From Legionellaceae bacterium (GTDB lineage: Bacteria; Pseudomonadota; Gammaproteobacteria; Legionellales; Legionellaceae): a stretch of DNA of 10,966 nt. The translations under genes and the position numbers were made by a program. The DNA lies in the NCBI GenBank assembly GCA_027449525.1, contig DAIDLK010000022.1, positions 1-10,966 of the forward strand, written 5' to 3'. Shown piece by piece: positions 1-5,003 of this stretch. Below the pieces are notes generated by a model. It was not told where the DNA came from. It ran no database searches and saw only the letters and a list, made by a program, of their open reading frames with translations. Each line of letters starts with the position of its first letter. The stretch's first letter is position 1.

Positions 1-493
1 TTACATTTCTCCTGTGGCTCATTATTATGACGGAGAAACTCTACTTTTAAATGGTCTTATTTTAAGGGATGCTTACATCTCCGTTGTTACAACAAGTAAG
101 GACCCATGGGTTTTATCTGTGATGGCACATCATGACAATCCTTACGATGGTGCAACATTAAAAGAATGCATCAAAAAGGCCGAAGAACTTTCACAAGAGA
201 AAATTGAACAAGCCTTTGTGGATAAAGGCTATCGAGGCAAAGAACATCATCCTGAGCAAACCAAAATTTACATTTCTGGGAAAAAGAATTTACCTGCACC
301 ACTTAAAAAATTGCTGAAAGGACGCAGTGGAATCGAACCTATTATTGGTCATTTAAAACATGACCACCGATTAAACAGAAATTATTTGCTAGGCAAGCTC
401 GGCGATAAAATCAATGCAATTTTAGCAGGCTGTGGATTTAATCTCAGAAAAATCTTAAATTGTATCAATGATAACCAGGTGTGCTGTTGCTAG
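1..493 (+). mobile_element. 3' part of an IS5-family insertion sequence, left end outside the window
   Basis: The stretch is the distal part of an insertion sequence, recognised through its transposase. The left terminus lies before base 1. The right terminus should lie shortly after the transposase stop at 493; the bases around 501-520 are a possible end, but without the left end the terminal inverted repeat and the target duplication cannot be confirmed. The element sits about 190 bp from a tRNA-Pro gene and no repeat of the tRNA end is visible, so this looks like ordinary IS insertion and not tRNA-site integration. Confidence 0.75.
2..493 (+). CDS. IS5-family DDE transposase, C-terminal part (5' end cut by window)
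   Basis: The enzyme would cut and rejoin the ends of its own insertion sequence. The reading frame is open from base 2, so the gene starts upstream; the GTG at 14 is only an internal codon. Family hallmarks are visible: NPYDGATL, then VDKGYRG with the second catalytic Asp at 221-223, then RSGIEPIIGHLK with the catalytic Glu at 335-337 and Lys at 356-358 (the E-(6)-K spacing), and the terminal motif NAILAGCGFNLRKIL. The first catalytic Asp would lie outside the window. One oddity is that in related transposases the residues just before VTTSKD normally read like HKxYEFGxKVS; here the frame gives an unrelated stretch (about bases 2-75). That suggests a local frameshift, a recombination junction or divergence, so the copy may be non-functional. 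Family confidence is high; intactness is unknown. Confidence 0.8.
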   Translation, partial: YISPVAHYYDGETLLLNGLILRDAYISVVTTSKDPWVLSVMAHHDNPYDGATLKECIKKAEELSQEKIEQAFVDKGYRGKEHHPEQTKIYISGKKNLPAPLKKLLKGRSGIEPIIGHLKHDHRLNRNYLLGKLGDKINAILAGCGFNLRKILNCINDNQVCCC

Positions 494-499
494 ACAATA

Positions 500-648
500 T
501 TTCAGGGCCGACTATTTATCTAGCTGGTTAAAGTCCAGTGGTAGTTATACGTATACCCCTCCAGCACCGAGATGTGGCGTGTGAGTAATCATTTGTCATG
601 GGTATTCTAGGAGCGAATTAGCTTGAGAAAGTGCCCACCGCCCTGAAA
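500..648. repeat. 9-bp inverted repeat flanking the gap between IS and tRNA-Pro
   Basis: TTTCAGGGC at 500-508 is repeated exactly in inverted orientation as GCCCTGAAA at 640-648. The left copy lies just behind the transposase stop, where an IS terminal repeat would be expected. The right copy could be the end of another, decayed element, or chance. The intervening 190 bp contain no convincing gene, only a perfect 10-bp palindrome TATACGTATA at 546-555. Confidence 0.3.
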
Positions 649-685
649 ATGGGAAAAGGCCACTACTTTGTGTCTCGATTTTAAC

Positions 686-762
686 TGGTCGGGACGGAAG
701 GATTTGAACCTTCGACCACTAGCACCCCATGCTAGTACGCTACCAGGCTGCGCTACGCCCCG
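686..762 (-). tRNA. tRNA-Pro, anticodon GGG
   Basis: Read on the minus strand the gene begins CGGGGCGTAGCGCAGCCTGG, a typical proline tRNA 5' half with its D arm. The 7-bp acceptor stem pairs 762-756 with 696-690, including one G-T wobble. The anticodon stem CTAGC/GCTAG encloses the loop ATGGGGT, giving anticodon GGG, which reads CCC and CCU codons. A canonical T loop (GGTTCAAATCC) follows. The discriminator A and a genome-encoded CCA end at 689-686 complete 77 nt. It lies 52 bp downstream of erpA on the same strand and has its own promoter candidate. Confidence 0.96.
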
Positions 763-776
763 CTCGTGATCAAACA

Positions 777-805
777 ATCATAACGTGTCTCGTATAAAAC
801 AACAA
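777..805 (-). promoter_or_regulatory. Candidate sigma-70 promoter of tRNA-Pro
   Basis: On the minus strand TTGTTG (805-800) and TATGAT (782-777) are separated by exactly 17 bp. The -10 box matches five of six consensus bases, the -35 box three of six. Transcription would start around 770, only a few bases before the mature tRNA 5' end at 762. This suggests independent transcription, although read-through from erpA is also possible because no terminator is visible between them. Confidence 0.5.
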
Positions 806-814
806 GTGCTGGGT

Positions 815-1192
815 TTATTCTTCTTCATCAGCGACACTAAAAGATGAACCGCACCCGCAGGTGGTTTTTGCATTTGGATTGCGAATAACGAATTGTTCAC
901 CTTGGATACTATTGACGTAATCGATTTCTGCTTGCTTGAGGTAGTGCAGACTCATCGGGTCAACGAGTAGTTTCACTTGCTGATCTCCTGATGAGCAGGC
1001 TTGTTCGATGACCAGATCGTCTGCCTGTTGTGTTTCGTCAAAGGTAAAGCCATACTGAAAACCCGAGCAGCCTCCACCAGTAATATAAACACGTAGTTTA
1101 AGCTGCGGATTGTTTTCTTCGCGAATTAACTCAGCGACTTTATCGGCGGCACTAACAGAAAAAGTCAGTGTTTCGGTGGGTAACGATGACAT
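815..1192 (-). CDS. erpA: Iron-sulfur cluster insertion protein ErpA (A-type carrier)
   Basis: ErpA is a small cytoplasmic carrier that hands Fe-S clusters to target enzymes. The 125-residue product has the complete A-type signature: [16 protein letters not shown] with Cys42, the VDPMSL strand, and [15 protein letters not shown] with Cys112 and Cys114, so all three cluster-binding cysteines are present. The close match to ErpA wording ([25 protein letters not shown]) favours ErpA over IscA or SufA. Compared with the E. coli protein as I remember it there is a short insertion near residues 65-74 ([10 protein letters not shown]) and an acidic DEEE tail. The ATG at 1192 is chosen because GAGG lies five bases ahead of it; a TTG six codons further upstream is less likely. 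The gene follows mnmA after 42 bp, so the two are probably cotranscribed. Confidence 0.95.
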   Translation of the reverse strand: MSSLPTETLTFSVSAADKVAELIREENNPQLKLRVYITGGGCSGFQYGFTFDETQQADDLVIEQACSSGDQQVKLLVDPMSLHYLKQAEIDYVNSIQGEQFVIRNPNAKTTCGCGSSFSVADEEE

Positions 1193-1234
1193 ATTAACCT
1201 CATGAATCAACTAGGCAAGGACTATTATAGCCGA

Positions 1235-2350
1235 TTAGCGAATAATTTTCTCAATGACAGCACCACCCAAGCATTCATTTTTGGCATAAAACACGACATA
1301 TTGACCAGGAGTTACGGCGCGCTGCGGGCTGGAAAACATGACAACATGCTGTTGTTCGTCAGCGGGTGCTATGACACAGGCTTGTTCGTGTTGACGATAA
1401 CGCGTTTTGGCAAAGCAAGTCATTGGAAAATGGTGTGATGGTGGAGGATGAAGCCAGTGAATGGCATTACAAATCAATCCCAGTGAGTACAACATAGGAT
1501 GCTCGCTGCCTTCGGCCACCATTAATACATTTCTAGCCAGGTCTTTATCAACTACATACCAAGGTTGATTAAAACCGCGCGATGCATGGCCTAAGTTGAG
1601 CCCCTGACGCTGCCCTATGGTGTAGAATATGAGGCCATCATGCTGGCCTAGCACTTCGCCGTTGGTATTTTCAATTACCCCAGGAGTGGCCAACATAAAT
1701 TCGTTTAAAAACGCCTTAAAACGTTTTTCGCCAATAAAACAAAGACCAGTGGAATCTTTTTTTGCATGATTGAGAAAGCCTGCTTGCTTAGCCATTTCGC
1801 GCACTTGGCTTTTGGTGTAGTCGCCAAGAGGAAAGTAGGTGCTTAAGAGCGCCTCGGTTTGCACGGCGTGGAGAAAATAAGTTTGATCTTTGTCACGATC
1901 GCGTGCTTTGTACAGATGCGCCCGTTCTTGTTGAATTGTTAACTTAGCATAGTGGCCGGTGGCGATGGCTTCAGCACCAAGTGCTCTAGCATGATCGAGA
2001 AATGCTGCAAATTTGATTTTACGGTTACAAAGCACATCAGGATTAGGCGTTCGGGCTAATGCGTACTCATCCAATGCTGTTTGAAAAACTTCTTGCCAAT
2101 ATTGTTCAGAGAAGTTCACCGTGTGCAAAGGAATGTTTAGTCGATCACAAACTGCTTGCGCATCGGCAAGATCGTTCGCGGCTGCACAAAACCCTGGTTT
2201 ATCATCATGCTCCCAGTTTTTCATGAACAAGCCTTCCACCTGGAAACCCTGTATTTGCAGTAGCCAGGCGGCGACTGAAGAGTCAACTCCTCCGGACATA
2301 CCGACAATCACTTTTTGTTTCTTTGTTCCCAAGCTTATTCCCAATGCCAT
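1235..2350 (-). CDS. mnmA: tRNA-specific 2-thiouridylase MnmA
   Basis: MnmA uses ATP and sulfur relayed by the Tus system to make 2-thiouridine at wobble position 34 of tRNA-Lys, -Glu and -Gln. The 371-residue product has the usual family length. The PP-loop motif SGGVDSS is at residues 19-25, the first catalytic cysteine is in [12 protein letters not shown] (Cys108), and the persulfide-forming second cysteine is in [10 protein letters not shown] (Cys204). The TGHYA and DQTYFLH motifs are also present, as is a C-terminal beta-barrel region ending near the stop. The ATG at 2350 places the PP-loop at the same distance from the N-terminus as in E. coli. An in-frame TTG at 2395 overlaps the probable promoter and is rejected. 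No clear ribosome binding site precedes the ATG. erpA follows on the same strand. Confidence 0.96.
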   Translation of the reverse strand: MALGISLGTKKQKVIVGMSGGVDSSVAAWLLQIQGFQVEGLFMKNWEHDDKPGFCAAANDLADAQAVCDRLNIPLHTVNFSEQYWQEVFQTALDEYALARTPNPDVLCNRKIKFAAFLDHARALGAEAIATGHYAKLTIQQERAHLYKARDRDKDQTYFLHAVQTEALLSTYFPLGDYTKSQVREMAKQAGFLNHAKKDSTGLCFIGEKRFKAFLNEFMLATPGVIENTNGEVLGQHDGLIFYTIGQRQGLNLGHASRGFNQPWYVVDKDLARNVLMVAEGSEHPMLYSLGLICNAIHWLHPPPSHHFPMTCFAKTRYRQHEQACVIAPADEQQHVVMFSSPQRAVTPGQYVVFYAKNECLGGAVIEKIIR

Positions 2351-2366
2351 GACGAAATAAAAAATA

Positions 2367-2395
2367 AGTCTAATGTTTTTTTTGTACAGTGACAA
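2367..2395 (-). promoter_or_regulatory. Candidate promoter of mnmA
   Basis: On the minus strand TTGTCA (2395-2390, five of six consensus bases) and TAGACT (2372-2367, four of six) are spaced by 17 bp. The start point would be near 2360, giving a leader of only about ten bases before the ATG at 2350 and no room for a normal Shine-Dalgarno site. If this is correct, mnmA is translated from a nearly leaderless mRNA. Confidence 0.45.
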
Positions 2396-2409
2396 TGCTT
2401 AAGCGATGC

Positions 2410-2424
2410 ATTTAAGTTAATTTA
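2410..2424 (+). promoter_or_regulatory. TTAA-containing motif upstream of the TALE-like gene
   Basis: The 15-mer ATTTAAGTTAATTTA lies directly upstream of the -35 box, where an activator would bind. It matches at 12 of 15 positions the motif ACTTAAGTTATGTTA at 8200-8214 in front of the phosphatase-like effector gene. The TTAA half-site with a second TTA about 10 bp further on is reminiscent of PmrA-type boxes, but the AT-rich context makes a chance match possible. Confidence 0.3.
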
Positions 2425-2426
2425 GA

Positions 2427-2455
2427 TTGCATTAAATATAAAAAAAACATATAAT
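2427..2455 (+). promoter_or_regulatory. Candidate sigma-70 promoter of the TALE-like gene
   Basis: A perfect TATAAT lies at 2450-2455, with TTGCAT at 2427-2432 exactly 17 bp upstream. The -35 box keeps only the TTG of the consensus, which would fit a promoter needing an activator. Transcription would begin near 2462, about 30 bases before the ATG at 2492. It is divergent from the mnmA promoter, with 31 bp between the two -35 boxes. Confidence 0.6.
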
Positions 2456-2491
2456 GTTTCTTTATTACACTCAAATTAGTTGAGTAGTAAA

Positions 2492-3520
2492 ATGCCAAAA
2501 ACACTTTCGGTTGATGAAAAGCTAGTAAAATATAACATCACAAAAGAACGCTACAAAGCTGAATGTGCTGGTTTACTAGCGCTGGGCTTTACTCAGCAAC
2601 AAGCGGATAAAATGATTTTAAAGAAGTCATCAAAAAACTCTGTTGAAGCCGTTCTGTTAAACTACCGGACACTGAGTCAGATGCCTTATTATCTTACTAA
2701 TGCTCAAATTGTCTCCATAGCGTCGAATGATGGTGGAGCCCAAGCGCTCAGATGTGTTGTTGAGTCATTTGAGCAATTACAAGCGCTGGGTTTTAGTGCG
2801 ACTCAAATTGTCTCCATGGCGTCGAACGGTGGTGGAGCCCAAGCAATCAGAAGTGTTCTTGAGTCATTTGCACGACTACAAGCGCTGGGTTTTAGTGCGA
2901 CTCAAATTGTCTCCATGGCGTCGAATGATGGTGGAGCCCAAGCGCTCAGATGTGTTGTTGAGTCATTTGCGCCGCTACAAGCGCTGGGTTTTAGTGCGAC
3001 TCAAATTGTGTCCATGGCGTCGAATATTGGTGGAGCGCAGGCTATCAAAACGGTCATAGCGTACTACGATGAGTTATGCAGTTTTGGTTATGACTCAAAA
3101 GCGATTACCGCCTTGGCGTCACGTATGGGAGCAAGGGGTCGTTTGAACCGCACGCTCTTAAAAGACCGTGCGGCCTTTTTTAACGAATACGTTTCCTGCA
3201 CTCTACCGGCAGGTGAAGGGGAAATTGATGCGCTTGTTGTTTCTGAGCGCCTCAAGTTAATCCATCGGTTTTGCGCAGATTTTGAAAATGAGCAAGTAGC
3301 AGGGATAAGCGATGACTGGGAGTTTAACTTAAACGACTTGGATACTGATGAGAGCTTGATGTTGGTAGATAAACCATTTGCCGAGCCATTAGTTAAGGCT
3401 AAACAACGCCCTGGCCATGGTTTTTTTGCTGAATCATCATCAAGTACTGTTAAACGAAAACGCTCGGAAGAGGATAATGCAGACGCATCTAGCAAGCGAG
3501 TGGGCGTTCACTCTAGCTGA
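2492..3520 (+). CDS. TALE-like repeat protein, putative nuclear DNA-binding effector
   Basis: The 342-residue product carries four tandem 33-residue repeats (residues 68-100, 101-133, 134-166, 167-199). Each has the TAL-effector layout: a short helix (FSATQIVSMAS), two variable residues, GGAQAL/I, a second helix, then QALG. Residues 12/13 are ND, NG, ND and NI. Degenerate cryptic repeats precede (ending LLALG at 28-32, then 33-67) and follow (from 200, with RM at 12/13) the core. The length and the FS...GGAQAL wording resemble the Bat proteins of Burkholderia/Mycetohabitans more than Xanthomonas TALEs, from memory. The rest contains an acidic, hydrophobic stretch (273-293, WEF and LxxLD) like an activation domain, and KRKR (321-324), followed ten residues on by KR, like a nuclear localisation signal. 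No signal peptide or membrane segment is visible. The ATG at 2492 is preferred over an in-frame TTG at 2480; no strong ribosome binding site precedes either. A DNA-binding role is inferred from fold similarity, and delivery into a host is speculation. Confidence 0.85.
   Translation: MPKTLSVDEKLVKYNITKERYKAECAGLLALGFTQQQADKMILKKSSKNSVEAVLLNYRTLSQMPYYLTNAQIVSIASNDGGAQALRCVVESFEQLQALGFSATQIVSMASNGGGAQAIRSVLESFARLQALGFSATQIVSMASNDGGAQALRCVVESFAPLQALGFSATQIVSMASNIGGAQAIKTVIAYYDELCSFGYDSKAITALASRMGARGRLNRTLLKDRAAFFNEYVSCTLPAGEGEIDALVVSERLKLIHRFCADFENEQVAGISDDWEFNLNDLDTDESLMLVDKPFAEPLVKAKQRPGHGFFAESSSSTVKRKRSEEDNADASSKRVGVHSS
2693..3088 (+). repeat. Four tandem 99-bp repeats encoding TALE-like modules
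   Basis: The units are 2693-2791, 2792-2890, 2891-2989 and 2990-3088. The DNA is nearly identical between units: units 1 and 3 share one unbroken identical block from the variable codons through the second helix, and the ALGFSATQIVSMASN segment is almost invariant at the unit junctions. The differences concentrate in the variable codons (AAT GAT, AAC GGT, AAT GAT, AAT ATT) and in residues 27-28. Such identity points to recent duplication or recombination and means copy number could be misassembled. Confidence 0.92.
3148..3181 (+). terminator. Terminator-like hairpin inside the TALE-like coding region
   Basis: CCGCACG (3148-3154) pairs perfectly with CGTGCGG (3167-3173). Inside, TCTT (3156-3159) pairs with AAGA (3162-3165) after one C-C mismatch, leaving a two-base loop. 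CC and then six T follow at 3176-3181. This has the form of an intrinsic terminator but sits within the gene, between the repeat array and the C-terminal domain. The same position in the downstream remnant no longer forms the stem. It may simply be a by-product of the coding sequence. Confidence 0.3.
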
Positions 3521-3521
3521 C

Positions 3522-3655
3522 AATGACCATGAAGCGATTACTGCCTTGACGTCACGCATGGGGCCACGGGCAGGCTGAACCGGATGGTCTTAAAAGATTG
3601 CGCGTTGGACCACACGAACGACGAGTTTTTTAACGAGATAGCTGCTGCGGGTTAA
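3522..3655 (+). pseudogene. Frameshifted remnant of a second TALE-like gene (C-terminal degenerate repeat)
   Basis: Directly after the stop of the TALE-like gene, the frame from 3522 reads NDHEAITALTSRMGPR. One missing base in the run near 3567-3571 shifts the match to the frame reading GRLNRMVLKDCA, then FFNE, ending at the TAA at 3653-3655. The intact gene has DSKAITALASRMGARGRLNRTLLKDRAAFFNEY at the corresponding place (residues 201-233), and the DNA also aligns base for base over most of the stretch. A seven-residue insertion (LDHTNDE) precedes FFNE. It is therefore a decayed duplicate of the capping repeat, either from a former neighbouring paralogue or from a tandem duplication of the gene's 3' part. 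No start codon or repeats remain. Confidence 0.8.
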
Positions 3656-3712
3656 CTAAATTGCTAGGGTATGCTAAGCTATGTTCTCGTTTAAATTGTG
3701 AATAATTGAGCT

Positions 3713-4459
3713 ATGTGGAAGGTGTTCTATCAATTTGCCGTTTCCAAATGGGCTTATCATTACGCTAAAACGGCGTCACCTTGGTGTTTGTATGGCGCAA
3801 GCGGGTTGCTTCTGATTGGTATGCTGTGGGGATTGGCGTTTACCCCGGCCGACTATCAACAAGGTGATGCGTTTCGTATTATTTATGTGCACGTGCCCTG
3901 CGCTTTTTTATCCATGGCAATTTATGCCGTGATGGGTTTTTTAGCCTTGCTGTGTCTCGTTTGGCGCATTAAGATCGCCGGCGTGTTATTGCCATTGTGT
4001 GCCGAACTCGGCGTAGTCATGACTTTACTCGCCTTAGTTACTGGAAGTATTTGGGGTAAGCCGATGTGGGGCGCTTGGTGGGTATGGGATGCCCGCTTAA
4101 CTTCTGAGTTGATTTTGTTGTTGCTCTACGCTACGTTACTGGCTACTGCACATGCTTACACGCAACATCAGCAGGCGGATGCGTTGTTAGCCTGGCTGAC
4201 CTTAGTGGGCTTGCTGGATTTGCCCATTATCCATTATTCGGTTGTTTGGTGGAATACCTTGCACCAAGGACCTACGTTTAATCTTTTAAGTAAATCGCAC
4301 ATGGATGGCCGCATGTTACCGCCAATGGCCTTGATGTTACTCGGTTTAAGTCTCTATTTGCTGGGTGTGCTGTTACTACGCTTGCAAACGGCTTTATTGC
4401 GACGCGAGCAGCATCAACAGTGGGTACGGGCGTTAATGCGGGAGGCTAACCCATGTTGA
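3713..4459 (+). CDS. ccmC: Haem exporter protein CcmC
   Basis: CcmC is an inner-membrane protein that presents haem on the periplasmic side and loads it onto CcmE in System I cytochrome c maturation. The 248-residue product has the normal family length with six hydrophobic segments. The tryptophan-rich WWD motif, WGAWWVWDARLTSELI, spans about residues 119-134. The axial haem ligands fall at His60 (YVHVP) and His184 (NTLHQG), the same positions as in E. coli as I remember it. The ATG at 3713 has only a weak GAG ahead of it. Bases 3656-3712 contain no convincing promoter. ccmC is first in this cluster although ccmA and ccmB normally precede it; the upstream neighbour here is the TALE-like remnant. 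The 3' end overlaps ccmD by seven bases. Confidence 0.96.
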   Translation: MWKVFYQFAVSKWAYHYAKTASPWCLYGASGLLLIGMLWGLAFTPADYQQGDAFRIIYVHVPCAFLSMAIYAVMGFLALLCLVWRIKIAGVLLPLCAELGVVMTLLALVTGSIWGKPMWGAWWVWDARLTSELILLLLYATLLATAHAYTQHQQADALLAWLTLVGLLDLPIIHYSVVWWNTLHQGPTFNLLSKSHMDGRMLPPMALMLLGLSLYLLGVLLLRLQTALLRREQHQQWVRALMREANPC

Positions 4460-4584
4460 ATTGGTTGTGCATGGGGGGGTACGGCGCTTACGTGTGGTCG
4501 AGTTACGCTTTATTGTGCGCAAGCTTAGTTGGTTTGTTAATTCACGCACGTCGCGCCCAGCAGCAAATGCGACTCAAGCTATGA
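4453..4584 (+). CDS. ccmD: Small haem exporter protein CcmD
   Basis: CcmD is a small inner-membrane protein that associates with CcmC and promotes release of haem-loaded CcmE. The product has 43 residues: a short N-terminal part with GGYGAYVWSSYA, which is the typical CcmD start motif, one hydrophobic helix (about residues 17-31), then a basic C-terminus (HARRAQQQMRLK). A very good ribosome binding site, GGAGG, lies at 4441-4445, seven bases before the ATG. The gene overlaps the end of ccmC by seven bases and its stop overlaps the ccmE start (ATGA). Position, size and motif together make the call secure despite its shortness. Confidence 0.92.
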   Translation: MLNWLCMGGYGAYVWSSYALLCASLVGLLIHARRAQQQMRLKL

Positions 4585-5003
4585 ATGCTGTCAGACAACA
4601 AAAAATGCTACGTATTTTCTTGACACTTGCGGTGCTAGCAGTGGTGGTGGGCTTAGTGTTGTATGCTCTTCGGCAAAACATTAGTTTATTTTATACGCCA
4701 ACAGCCTTGCGTTCAGCGTCAAAGGTGTCGGCTGCGCACATGATTCGGCTTGGTGGTATCGTCCGTGTTGGCAGCTTGCAACACGGACGGCAATTAGATG
4801 TCCGCTTTGATGTAACGGATGGTCAGCAGGTTGTTCCGGTTGCTTATCGTGGCGTTTTGCCGGATTTATTTCGTGAAGGCAAAAGTACGGTTGCAGAGGG
4901 ATTTTGGACCGGTCGCACCTTTAAAGCGCAGCGCGTGTTAGCCAAACATGATGAAAACTACATGCCAGCTGACATCAAGTCTGCCTTGCGAGACAAACCA
5001 TGA
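4581..5003 (+). CDS. ccmE: Cytochrome c-type biogenesis haem chaperone CcmE
   Basis: CcmE is the periplasmic haem chaperone. It binds haem covalently through a histidine and passes it from CcmC/CcmD to CcmF/CcmH. The 140-residue product has one N-terminal membrane anchor (about residues 9-28) and then the OB-fold domain (IRLGGIVRVGSL ... VAYRGVLPDLFREG). The haem-attachment motif LAKHDENYMP carries His123 and Tyr127. The ATG at 4581 overlaps the ccmD stop as ATGA. The frame stays open upstream to 4461, but that part lies inside ccmD, so the shorter start is chosen. It matches the family's N-terminus (a few basic residues before the anchor). The stop overlaps the ccmF start. Confidence 0.96.
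   Translation: MNAVRQQKMLRIFLTLAVLAVVVGLVLYALRQNISLFYTPTALRSASKVSAAHMIRLGGIVRVGSLQHGRQLDVRFDVTDGQQVVPVAYRGVLPDLFREGKSTVAEGFWTGRTFKAQRVLAKHDENYMPADIKSALRDKP

Noticed and set aside
494..685. Possible integration (attachment) site next to tRNA-Pro
   Set aside because: No direct repeat of the tRNA 3' end and no integrase gene are visible in the window.
631..685. Possible terminator of tRNA-Pro on the minus strand
   Set aside because: The potential stem GTGGCC/GGGCAC is imperfect, has a large interior and is not followed by a clear T run.
2727..3059. Open frame of 110 codons across the repeat array in another frame
   Set aside because: It exists only because the 99-bp units repeat; it has no ribosome binding site and no credible domain.
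2693..3088. CRISPR array
   Set aside because: The repeats are contiguous in-frame protein modules with no spacers and no cas genes nearby.
3088..3495. Minus-strand open frame of 135 codons under the TALE-like tail
   Set aside because: It is antisense to a clearly coding region, without family motifs or a start signal.
3656..3712. Promoter of ccmC
   Set aside because: TTGCTA at 3661 and TATGTT at 3680 are only 13 bp apart, and other pairs match poorly; no convincing promoter.
4461..4580. N-terminal extension of CcmE
   Set aside because: The stretch is ccmD in another frame; the start at 4581 overlaps the ccmD stop and fits the family.
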